A stretch of DNA of 64,000 nucleotides, from the NCBI GenBank assembly GCA_965221485.1, contig OZ244893.1, forward strand, positions 806,001 through 870,000, in the 5' to 3' direction. Under the pieces are notes generated by a model that was given only the letters and a program-made list of their open reading frames with translations, ran no database searches and was not told where the DNA came from. The position numbers were made by a program, and so were the translations under genes. The stretch is from JAJEBT01 sp965221485 (GTDB lineage Bacteria; Pseudomonadota; Alphaproteobacteria; MPNO01; UBA830). Shown piece by piece: positions 27,654 to 35,209 of this stretch. The stretch's first letter is position 1, and each line of letters opens with the position of its first letter.

Positions 27654-28516
27654 CACGCGCGACCCTTTCCGGTTTCGAGGCTGCCGCGGCTGTCCCAGGT
27701 AGGACGGATGGCTTGTCCGCCCAGCTGTGGCCAGGCAATCGGAGCCGCGGCCCGCTGGAGATTGTCTTGCCAGGGTTCGGCGTCATGCCAAAGCGCAGCC
27801 CGGATCCTCTGGTTGTTGACGCTGCTGGCTTCTTCCGAGATCAGAAACCGAAGGGGCGGGACCATCACTTCAGGACGGATCAGTTTCGTGCGGTCGGCGT
27901 AGATTCCGTCGGTGGTGATCATTCTCGTGTCCGCAGGGCCCCCCGGTATGAGAACGTTGCAGGTGACGGGAGAGTCTGCAAGACCGCCCGCAATCATGGC
28001 CGCGAGGGCCTCTGCTGCCGCCTTGGAGGGGCCGTAAGCCCCGTTTTCATGATTGATCATCGTTTCAAGACTGGTGGTGACGTTGATGATGCGCCCCCAG
28101 CCCTGTTTCAGCAATGCCGGCATGATTGTTCGGGTCATCACAAAATGACCGGTCACGTTGGCGTCAAGATAGAGATGCCAGTCTTCCAGGGCTATATCCC
28201 AGACATCCACGACGTTCGCGCGGTCTGTTGTGCGAAAACGCTGTGGCCCCAGACCAGCATTGTTGATGAGCACGTGAACGCCGCCCATGGTGGTCATGGT
28301 TTGGTCACGAATTTGCCTTGCATCCTCGGGATGGGCAACGTTGCCTGTGAATGTCACGAACGTACCCGACAGTGTGGTTGCGGCTTCGGCAAGGCCATCA
28401 GCGTCAATATCCACCATTGCAACCCCGTGTCCGGCCTCAAGGAGCCCCCGGACCATGGCCAGCCCGAGGCCTCTGGCGGCACCCGTGACCATGACAACGC
28501 GTTTTTCAGCAACCAT
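27653..28516 (-). CDS. SDR family oxidoreductase (copy 3 of 3)
   Basis: A 287-residue SDR with TGAARGLGL, MVDIDAD (NAD-type), LINNAGLGP, VTTSLETM and AYGPSKAAA. It is the most diverged of the three, lacking the DGINGMRFIAA segment but keeping CNVLIPGGPADTRMI. The start at 28516 overlaps the end of the thioesterase gene by eleven bases; the open frame continues upstream but inside that gene. It is first of the three in transcription order. Confidence 0.87.
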   Translation of the reverse strand: MVAEKRVVMVTGAARGLGLAMVRGLLEAGHGVAMVDIDADGLAEAATTLSGTFVTFTGNVAHPEDARQIRDQTMTTMGGVHVLINNAGLGPQRFRTTDRANVVDVWDIALEDWHLYLDANVTGHFVMTRTIMPALLKQGWGRIINVTTSLETMINHENGAYGPSKAAAEALAAMIAGGLADSPVTCNVLIPGGPADTRMITTDGIYADRTKLIRPEVMVPPLRFLISEEASSVNNQRIRAALWHDAEPWQDNLQRAAAPIAWPQLGGQAIRPTWDSRGSLETGKGRA

Positions 28517-28961
28517 GAGAGTCCTGTTTCGCCATGTCTTCGACCGAAACCACCAGCGGAGCCAGTCGTGTGCGATAGGCAGGGGGCATGGCCTCTGAAG
28601 AACGGGTTTCGGGATTGAAGAAGACCTCGACCGTATCCTGAGTGGCACGAAGCTCGTCATTGTCAGCGTCATACATACGCAAATGATGGCGGATCGAGCG
28701 GTTTCCGACGTGCGTGAAGCCGCCACGAATGACCAGAAGGTCACCGGATTTCATTTCCCGGACATAGTTGATCTTGATCTGGGCCACGACAAGACCGATG
28801 CCGCTCTCATGGATCCGTTTCTGGCTCACGCCGGCTGCTGTCCAGAGGTGGAATCCGGCATCATCAAAATGGTGAGCATACCAGCGCACGTTCATGTGGC
28901 CGACATGGTCGCAGTGCCACGGAAAGACAACGGATCGATAGACTTCGAAAACGTTACGCAA
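28506..28961 (-). CDS. acyl-CoA thioesterase, hotdog fold (YbgC/FadM-like)
   Basis: A 151-residue single hotdog-domain protein. The motif WHCDHVGHMNVRWYAHHFDDAG is split here as WHCDHVGHMNV and RWYAHHFDDAG and carries the Asp typical of 4-hydroxybenzoyl-CoA-thioesterase-like enzymes (here CDH). Further along are INYVREMKSGD and FTHVGNRS. It would release free acid from a CoA thioester. It heads the minus-strand SDR run, so it probably acts on a product of that pathway or prevents CoA trapping. Confidence 0.82.
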   Translation of the reverse strand: MRNVFEVYRSVVFPWHCDHVGHMNVRWYAHHFDDAGFHLWTAAGVSQKRIHESGIGLVVAQIKINYVREMKSGDLLVIRGGFTHVGNRSIRHHLRMYDADNDELRATQDTVEVFFNPETRSSEAMPPAYRTRLAPLVVSVEDMAKQDSHGC

Positions 28962-29108
28962 CAGTCAAACTCCCTGTGTCAGATTCCTGCTTCGGATATC
29001 GGATCCGGGGGAACGGAAGGATACAAGAAGATGACAGGATAGCAGGTCAATCGACGGCTGTGTCGGCGGCCTGGGGCCTTCCGCTCTGGGCGGGATTGTG
29101 CCGGCTGT

Positions 29109-29846
29109 TCAACCGGCTGGCACCCATCCGAGACGGGTTCTCGCGAATTCGGGATAGGTTTCGGCAATCTCACCGGCGATCCGGCTGCGGATCAGGGCAA
29201 GGCTTTCTGCGTCCGGAGGCGGAACGGTCGGAGGATTCGCCGGATGGTCGAAATCGAAACCGGTTCGCGCCTCGACATCCGTCAGCGAAACATCGGGAAA
29301 CAGGCCCTCCAGACAAAACCGATGCCGATCGCGATCGTATCTGAAAACACACAGGGACGTGATGAGGGCGTGTGGGCCGCCTGGCCTGTAAATATGGGGA
29401 GGGCTCCAGCCGGGCGCGCTGATGTAATCGACCCTGGGAACCAGGGTGCGCCGGGAATGCTCTTCGCGGAACAGGATCACCCTTGGTACGGCAAAATAGA
29501 GATAGGCCGAACCGAAGTTTCCGGGAAACCGTGTAACAGGTCCGGAGGGGCCGCCGGTTCTGACAAGATTGATGTTGCCTTCGCCGTCGATTTGGCCACC
29601 GCCGAGAAAAAAGGCGTCGACCCGTCCCTGTCCGGCGCGGTCGAACAGTTCGGGTCCGCCATCATTGAAAGGATTGTGAATGCTGCTTCCGAGAATGCTC
29701 GCGCGCACCCGGCCGGGATGCCTGGCCTGCATCAGGAGCGCGGCTGCGCCCGGAACCGGGGAGGCGGTGCCGACTGCAATATTTCGACACCCTTCCAGAT
29801 ACCGCGCGACGGTGAAAATGAGGAGTTCTTCGGACGTGTGATCCAT
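29109..29846 (-). CDS. CoA-transferase-fold beta subunit (GctB/IpdB-like)
   Basis: A 245-residue subunit of the class I CoA-transferase fold. GGPELFDRAGQGRVDAFFLGG and GGQIDGEGNIN mark the family. In true glutaconate-type transferases a catalytic glutamate lies about 50-60 residues in; here that region is SILGSSIHNPFND, with no acidic residue before N61-D62. Loss of this Glu is known for IpdAB, a steroid ring-opening hydrolase of matching subunit sizes (about 290 and 250 residues). I therefore favour a C-C hydrolase or related lyase on a cyclic CoA thioester over a CoA transfer role; this is inference. The start has only a weak ribosome site. Confidence 0.78.
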   Translation of the reverse strand: MDHTSEELLIFTVARYLEGCRNIAVGTASPVPGAAALLMQARHPGRVRASILGSSIHNPFNDGGPELFDRAGQGRVDAFFLGGGQIDGEGNINLVRTGGPSGPVTRFPGNFGSAYLYFAVPRVILFREEHSRRTLVPRVDYISAPGWSPPHIYRPGGPHALITSLCVFRYDRDRHRFCLEGLFPDVSLTDVEARTGFDFDHPANPPTVPPPDAESLALIRSRIAGEIAETYPEFARTRLGWVPAG

Positions 29847-30203
29847 TGCGGGGTTCGGGAGTTTTCTGACGGGAGCCCGGGCCTGGCGGCCAGGACAGGT
29901 GTTAGTGATTCGTTCTCTTCAATTTGAAGGTTGGCAGGATAAAATACCGGAGGTATCCAGCGATGGCGACAGGGTGTCCGGTTGAAGACTATTCACTTTG
30001 TGGTGGTCTGTACAGGGACCACGACGGCCTTCACGTTTCGCACGGCTTCGGGGCCGGACTGGTGCGAACCGCCTTCCCGGCCAGGGATCGACACCAAAAC
30101 CCTGGTTCGCAGGGGTCAGGATATTGATGGAGGGTCGGGAAGACGCCCGAGGGCCGTCTGACCGGGAGAGTGGATACGGACTGGCAGGCCAGGTGACGCG
30201 GCG
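29847..30203. other. gap between the two CoA-transferase-fold subunits, no gene seen
   Basis: The alpha and beta subunit genes of this family usually abut, but here 357 bases separate them. The short frames on either strand have no family similarity. I see no terminator or repeat. Confidence 0.4.
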
Positions 30204-31070
30204 TCATGCGTCCGCTGTCGCGACGGAGGTCTTCTGACGGGCCTGACGGCTCAGGGGGGCGGTGATGGTTCCCAGATAGTCATCGAAGGTGTGAGGTCTG
30301 GCCGATGCCTCAACATAGCGTCGCAAGTGAGCCGCATCCCTTGCGTAGACCCCTTTCAGTCCCAACGGCCACGCGCCCTTTGGTGCGAGGGCGACTGCGT
30401 CGATATAGAGCGGAGGAATTGTTGCCGAGCGCATATGGGGGTCGTCCATCAGATTGCCGTCCCAGATTGTCTCGACAGTGACAAGGCTCTTTGCGGAAGC
30501 ATGGGCAAGAAGCGTGCATTCCCGCGATGATCCGACCCACACGTTGCCATGGCGATCTCCAAATGGAGCATGGAACATCGCGATGTCGGGGCGAATAGCA
30601 GGCAACAGGACAAGGGGGTCTTCCTGAGTTCCCGCGAACGGATTATTGATCACCAGCCAGTCGTCACGATGGGACAGAACGTCGGATCCGATGATGCCGC
30701 GCAACGGCATGAACGGAATCCCTTTCTCGGAGGCCTGAAGAGCCGCGTAGATTGCAGGACAGGTGGCATCGCGGATGATGATGGTCTGGTTTTCGACGGC
30801 GCGCCGAAAATGCGGTGCGAATCCCGTCTCTCCAAGTGATACGCCGCTGGTTTCAATGATACTGACACAGCCGGCGCCGATCAGGAGGTCAGCCTGCAGC
30901 GACCCGACCGGAACGGTAATGAGGTGCAGATCCTCGATTCCACGGCGAACGAGTGCGCGGGCCAGCTCCATTGCAGAACCGGCATCTTCCTTGGGAATTC
31001 CGATGAGCACGCCATCGGGGACCTGATCAGCCAGCTCGGCGACCGAGCAATATGACGGCGGAACTTTCAT
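30204..31070 (-). CDS. CoA-transferase-fold alpha subunit (GctA/IpdA-like)
   Basis: A 288-residue partner of the beta subunit downstream. Family features are SLQADLLIGAGCVSIIETSG, PFMPLRGIIGSDV and FGDRHGNVWVG. The length is closer to IpdA than to longer glutaconate CoA-transferase alpha chains. Together the two subunits should form a heterodimer or heterotetramer in the cytosol acting on a CoA thioester. The minus-strand neighbours (thioesterase, three SDRs) are consistent with a beta-oxidation-like or ring-opening pathway. Confidence 0.8.
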   Translation of the reverse strand: MKVPPSYCSVAELADQVPDGVLIGIPKEDAGSAMELARALVRRGIEDLHLITVPVGSLQADLLIGAGCVSIIETSGVSLGETGFAPHFRRAVENQTIIIRDATCPAIYAALQASEKGIPFMPLRGIIGSDVLSHRDDWLVINNPFAGTQEDPLVLLPAIRPDIAMFHAPFGDRHGNVWVGSSRECTLLAHASAKSLVTVETIWDGNLMDDPHMRSATIPPLYIDAVALAPKGAWPLGLKGVYARDAAHLRRYVEASARPHTFDDYLGTITAPLSRQARQKTSVATADA

Positions 31071-31493
31071 CTGGTTATTGTGTACCGAATTCTGGAAGCC
31101 TGCAAATCGGGAACAGGTTATGGCGTCCGAACGGAAGTCAGGAAGAGTGGTGCGAAGGATCTCGCGGGACGGCGGGTCCGTGCGGTTTCCGATGTCTGCT
31201 GCTCGCGACTGGCGCGGGTCGGGGATGGATCTGCGAAAGTAATGATCTCCGGCTCAAACTCTGAAGTAAAACACGGCTTGTCCGGCAGAGGGATCTCCCG
31301 GAACCTGGAAGTCTTCAGCAGAATTGGCAGACAGGGGTTGGGTTTTCGGAGTCATCGGCGCCTGTCGGAACGCCGTAACGACTGCTGGCGCTGTAAAATC
31401 AGTAACCTCGCGGCGATGTTTCCAGGCCTTCACGCCGCGGCAACGGAAGGGGGTCCTTCAGCTACTGACCCCAGGCTGATCTGACGAACCCTG
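31071..31493. other. intergenic, no gene seen
   Basis: About 420 bases between the alpha subunit gene and the SelW-like gene. A plus-strand open frame (31080-31484) has no recognisable features and an unlikely composition, so I leave it out. Confidence 0.4.
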
Positions 31494-31712
31494 TTATCCG
31501 GATTCAGCCAGGGCCCGGATTTCGGCGTCCTCAGGAAACCGGCCAGTGTCGAGTTTGGAGAACAGGCAGTTGCCTTCACGGGTTATTTCGAAAGCGCCTG
31601 TTCGGCCGGGCGCGATCGTGACCTGAATTCCCATGGGTTGCAGGAGTTCCCTCACACGGAGGGCACGTGGTTCATAGTTTCACCGTTGGCAGTATTCGAT
31701 ATGCAGGGACAT
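31494..31712 (-). CDS. SelW/Rdx-family selenoprotein, Sec encoded by in-frame TGA (Cys-x-x-Sec)
   Basis: A 72-residue thioredoxin-like redox protein of the SelW/SelT/SelH/Rdx family. Read through an in-frame TGA at 31682-31680 (codon 11), the protein begins MSLHIEYCQR, then selenocysteine, then NYEPRAL, which is the family's CxxU motif with its following aromatic and arginine. The rest matches the Rdx domain: GAFEITREGN, LFSKLDTGRFP, then a final acidic helix. A ribosome site (GAGGAAC) precedes the ATG. Downstream of TGA, stem CCCTC/GAGGG with loop CGTGT (31663-31649) starts its loop 21 bases after the codon, within the bacterial SECIS range and with G at loop position 2. Because of the TGA, a standard caller would miss it. 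The exact cellular role of bacterial members is not established; thiol-redox activity is likely. Confidence 0.88.
31646..31666 (-). promoter_or_regulatory. bacterial SECIS-like hairpin of the SelW-type gene
   Basis: Inside the coding region just after the TGA, a 5-bp GC stem (31663-31659 with 31653-31649) with loop CGTGT can be lengthened by two pairs past one G-A mismatch. G at loop position 2 and a distance of 21 bases from the TGA meet the usual bSECIS rules for SelB binding. Confidence 0.75.
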
Positions 31713-31754
31713 AATGTTCCTCGTTCGATTGGACCGACGGTAATGTCCCCGAAA

Positions 31755-31778
31755 CCCGGGCCTTGCACAAGTCCCGGG
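31755..31778 (-). terminator. possible terminator between the two selenoprotein genes
   Basis: On the minus strand, CCCGGG then CTT-GTGC-AAG then CCCGGG forms a strong hairpin followed by TTTC. It lies between the FrnE-like stop and the SelW-like start. The T run is short, so it may only reduce read-through. Confidence 0.4.
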
Positions 31779-31904
31779 ATACCGTGTGTCCCATGACGCC
31801 AGCACAGGTCACCTGCGATCCCTCTCCTGACAGCCCGGGATCATGTCGTCTCTGATTGTTGCTGCGGAACCTGTATTGTTTTCAGGCGGCGGACGCCTTC
31901 CGTT

Positions 31905-32564
31905 TCAATCGGGATGATCAGCTGCGTCTTCAGGGGTGGTTGTTTCGCGGCGTTTCCGGGCACCTGCCTTCACGATCAACTGTTCGATCGCCTCGTAGGG
32001 CTGGGCGCCAACCACGGCATAGCCTGCGGCAACATAGGTGGGGACACCTGTTACACCATATTGCCTCGATTTTGCCCAGTCGGCGTCGACCTCCTTCCTG
32101 AACGATCTTTCATCGATCACCTGGCTTGCTTCGTCCATCGGCAGCTCCAGGCTCTCCACAAGGTCCAGCAAAACATCCTTTTCACCGATGTTCCGGGCAT
32201 CAACAAAGTAGGCGCGGTAGAGGGCATCGTGGAGACGATGGCCGCCTTCGATGGTATCGGCCCACTTTCCGAGTTCCTGTGCGAGGCGGCTGTTATAGGT
32301 GTGTGTCCTGCGTCCATAAGGGAGCCCTACCGCATCCATGCGTTCCTTCATTTCACGGTACATCCGGTCGGGGTCCAGCCCCCGCTGGGCATAGAATCCG
32401 GTCATTTCCCGGCCTTCCGGCGGGGTATCAGGGTGGAGTGGAAAATGAACAAGCTTCAGTTCAACATCGTAAGTCCGGTGCAGCTGGTCGGTACGCACGG
32501 TACCAAGGTAGCACCAGGGTCACACGTAGTCGGTGAAGATTTCCAGAACAGGACTCTCTGTCAT
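31905..32564 (-). CDS. DsbA/FrnE-family oxidoreductase with Sec in the active site (UPWC)
   Basis: A 219-residue thioredoxin-fold protein of the DsbA-like FrnE group. The reading frame from the ATG at 32564 gives MTESPVLEIFTDYV, then an in-frame TGA (32522-32520, codon 15), then PWCYLGTVR. In homologues this spot is the CPWC active site, so the TGA replaces the first cysteine and is best read as selenocysteine. The rest is typical: FPLHPDTPPEG, a helical insert, and VTGVPTYVAAGYAVVGAQP with the cis-proline loop. The length matches the family only if translation passes the TGA. Ribosome site GGAAGGAAG precedes the ATG. A 7-bp hairpin with loop CGTGC begins its loop 20 bases after the TGA. A caller starting at the GTG at 32498 would lose the active site. 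Confidence 0.9.
32488..32506 (-). promoter_or_regulatory. bacterial SECIS-like hairpin of the FrnE-type gene
   Basis: After the TGA, stem TTGGTAC (32506-32500) pairs with GTACCGA (32494-32488), seven pairs including one G-U, around loop CGTGC. Loop distance (20 bases) and G at position 2 fit the bSECIS rule. The loop differs by one base from that of the SelW-type gene. Confidence 0.8.
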
Positions 32565-33233
32565 GCTTTCTTCCTTCCTCAAGGCGAAACCGACCGGATC
32601 TAAATCGGAGCAGGGTGCTCGTCTGCGGGCAAGCGCTAAGCGGGTGGCTCGGAATTCCGGTACGGGGTTATAGCCAATGCGTCTCTCGGGTTTGAGCGCC
32701 TGTCGTGCGATTGTCGCGCGACAGGGGGTGTTTGGAGCCTCGTGCATACATCAAGAGACCGCCCCGTGTCGGGATATCGGTTCTCGAGTTGACCAGCGAA
32801 AAAGCTGACAAATGGCCTGGCACATGGCCATTCGCATGAACCATAGCCCATCTGGTCCGGAGTACAAAGGCGATATGCGGGACGACGCATGAGGTGTGCT
32901 GAATTTCGATTACCGGGATCTCCCTGAACAGGAGGAAGCCAAAGCAGCTGATCTCGGGCGGGTGCTTGAGAAGGGGCCACCGGGTATACGGAACTTCGAT
33001 CTGGAGCCAGGGAAAAGAGGATGCCCTGAACGCTTGACCAGTCGGAGAGGGGAGTCTTGCGTACCTCTCCATAACGCAGGTTCGTCTGGGCACGTTCTTG
33101 CGTTCAGAAAGAGCCGGGGTCAATGCAGCCGCAGTCCGCGGCCCCCCAGTGACGGTGACGGCGCGGGGGCGTCCTTCAGGATGACGATCGGATTGCGCTA
33201 CGGGTGCAGGACGTGCTTTTCGGGCGCGGAGCG
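32565..33233. other. intergenic, no gene seen
   Basis: About 670 bases between the FrnE-like gene start and the end of the oppF gene. Open frames on both strands lack family resemblance. It contains the strong inverted repeat listed separately and should hold the promoter of the FrnE-like gene. Confidence 0.4.
32699..32725. repeat. 12-bp inverted repeat with 3-base loop
   Basis: CCTGTCGTGCGA and TCGCGCGACAGG form a 12-pair stem with one wobble/mismatch around TTG. No T run follows, so it is not an obvious terminator; it could be an operator or a structured RNA element upstream of the selenoprotein genes. Confidence 0.6.
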
Positions 33234-34244
33234 TTACTGCTCCGGCAACTCGCCTGGATGCGCGGCCTCGTGATAAGGACAGGCTACGGCACGGGTTGCC
33301 GAAATCCGTGCAAGCGGCGGTCTCGAAACCGCACAGTCCTGACGAGCAATCGGGCAGCGGCTTTCGAACGCGCAGCCGGAAGGGGGAGAGAAGGGTGAAG
33401 GCGGGTGGCCCTGAAGCACCGGACGGGGACGGGCGCGTTCCACGACGGGGTCAGGAATGGGAACAGATGCGATGAGCGCCTTCGTGTAGGGATGGGAGGG
33501 CGTCCTGATCAATGGGCCGGCATCCCCGATTTCCATGGTTCGACCCAGATACATCACCAGGATCCGATGAGAAATGTATCGCGCGACGCTGAGATCATGG
33601 GTGATCATGATCAGGGACAGACCACGTTCTTCCTGAAGATCGCGCAGCAGATTCACGACCTGGGCCCTGACCGAAACATCAAGTGCGGTCACGGGTTCAT
33701 CGCAGATGACCAACCGCGGACCGAGAATCAGGGCTCGGGCAATGTTGATGCGCTGGCATTGCCCACCGGAGAACTCATGCGGATAACGGTTGGCCAGACT
33801 CGGCAGCAAACCCACTCTTTCCATGAGTTGGCCGACCTGACTGTCGACTTCCGAATTGGGCATTGAGGGAAAATGTGTGCGTAACGGCTCTGCGATGATC
33901 TTTCCGACCGTAAGGCGCGGGTTGAGTGCTGCCAGAGGATCCTGAAAAATCATGGCCATGTCGCGCCGAAGAGGCCGCCGCAGGCGCGGCGACATGACGA
34001 GAAGGTCCTTGCCATCCCAAACAACCCGCCCCCCTGTTGCCGAAACCGTGCCAACCAGCGCCCGAGCCAGGGTTGTCTTGCCACAGCCGCTCTCACCCAC
34101 AATTCCGAGGGTTTCGCCAGATCCAAGGGTGAAGGACACATCGTCGACTGCTGACAACATCTCGGGCGGTTGCCACGGCCAGCGGCCGGCACGGCGCACT
34201 TCGAATTCCACGCTCAGCCCCTCGACCTGCAACAGGGGAGTCAT
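33234..34244 (-). CDS. oppF: peptide ABC transporter ATPase (OppF/DppF)
   Basis: A 336-residue ATP-binding subunit. Walker A GESGCGKTT, signature FSGGQCQRINIARAL, Walker B LVICDEPVTALDV, and the C-terminal oligopeptide-transporter extension with RPRPVLQGHPPSPFSPPSGC followed by a CP-cysteine cluster (FESRCPIARQDC). It partners OppD in a heterodimeric motor. The ATG overlaps the oppD stop by four bases. It is the last gene of the oppABCDF-ordered operon. Confidence 0.92.
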   Translation of the reverse strand: MTPLLQVEGLSVEFEVRRAGRWPWQPPEMLSAVDDVSFTLGSGETLGIVGESGCGKTTLARALVGTVSATGGRVVWDGKDLLVMSPRLRRPLRRDMAMIFQDPLAALNPRLTVGKIIAEPLRTHFPSMPNSEVDSQVGQLMERVGLLPSLANRYPHEFSGGQCQRINIARALILGPRLVICDEPVTALDVSVRAQVVNLLRDLQEERGLSLIMITHDLSVARYISHRILVMYLGRTMEIGDAGPLIRTPSHPYTKALIASVPIPDPVVERARPRPVLQGHPPSPFSPPSGCAFESRCPIARQDCAVSRPPLARISATRAVACPYHEAAHPGELPEQ

Positions 34245-35206
34245 TCCTTCCTCCCCTCGCTGTTGTGGCAGGCCGACAGGCGGCGTCCGTCAGCGAGGAG
34301 AGGCGGGTTCACCACGAAGCATCGATCGAGGGCGACTTCGCATCGCGAGGCAAACGGACAGCCGGTCGGAGGGTCGAGCATGTCTGGCGGCTCACCCGGT
34401 ATCGGCTGCAAATTCACATTGTCCTGGTCCAGATGCGGTATCGTCTGCAGCAATGCAGTCGTATAAGGATGGGTTGGGGTAGCGAAGATGTCTTCGGTCG
34501 GCCCGCTTTCCATGACGCGTCCCCCGTACATGACTAGGGTTCGGTCACTGATGCCGGCGACCAGACCGAGGTCATGGGTGATCAGCATGATTGAAACACC
34601 GAAGTCTTCGCGAACCGATTTGAGAAGGGCCATGATCTGGGCCTGAACGGTGACGTCGAGCGCAGTCGTAGGTTCATCGGCAATCAGGAGCTTCGGGCGG
34701 CACAGCAAGGTCAGGGCAATCATGATTCTCTGGCGCATCCCGCCGGAACATTCATGGGGGTACATTTCGAAGCGTTCCGCAGATTGAGGAATCCCGACCG
34801 CTTCGAGCATTTCAATGCACTGGTTCCGAGCCTTGCGTCCGGAGAGCCCCCGATGTTGCCGGAGCGGCTCCAGCATCTGTGCAGACACCCGCATGTAGGG
34901 GTTGAGCGACGTCATCGGGTCCTGAAATATCATACCGATTTGTGACCCGCGCAAAGACACGAGTGAAGATTCCGGCAGGCCGAGGATTTCGCGGCCTTCG
35001 AAGCGAACGGAGCCGGACGCACGGCCATTGGCAGCAAGAAGCCCCATGACCGACAGTGCCATCTGGCTCTTGCCCGAGCCGCTCTCTCCGACAATCGCAA
35101 GAATTTCGCCAGGATCGAGGTCAAGGCTGACACCATTAACCGCATGAACGGAACCGGCCTCCGTCGTGAACTTCACTTCGAGTTCCTGGATGTGAAGGAG
35201 GGTCAC
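34241..35206 (-). CDS. oppD: peptide ABC transporter ATPase (OppD/DppD)
   Basis: A 321-residue ATP-binding subunit with Walker A GESGSGKSQ, signature CSGGMRQRIMIAL, Walker B LLIADEPTTALDV and the C-terminal peptide-transporter domain (PGEPPDMLDPPTGC, FASRCEVALDRC). The gene starts three bases after oppC ends and overlaps oppF, so the operon is tightly packed. Confidence 0.92.
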   Translation of the reverse strand: MTLLHIQELEVKFTTEAGSVHAVNGVSLDLDPGEILAIVGESGSGKSQMALSVMGLLAANGRASGSVRFEGREILGLPESSLVSLRGSQIGMIFQDPMTSLNPYMRVSAQMLEPLRQHRGLSGRKARNQCIEMLEAVGIPQSAERFEMYPHECSGGMRQRIMIALTLLCRPKLLIADEPTTALDVTVQAQIMALLKSVREDFGVSIMLITHDLGLVAGISDRTLVMYGGRVMESGPTEDIFATPTHPYTTALLQTIPHLDQDNVNLQPIPGEPPDMLDPPTGCPFASRCEVALDRCFVVNPPLLADGRRLSACHNSEGRKE

Positions 35207-35209
35207 GTC

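Noticed and set aside
31080..31484. 134-codon plus-strand frame before the SelW-like gene
   Set aside because: No family resemblance, no ribosome site and composition unlike neighbouring proteins.
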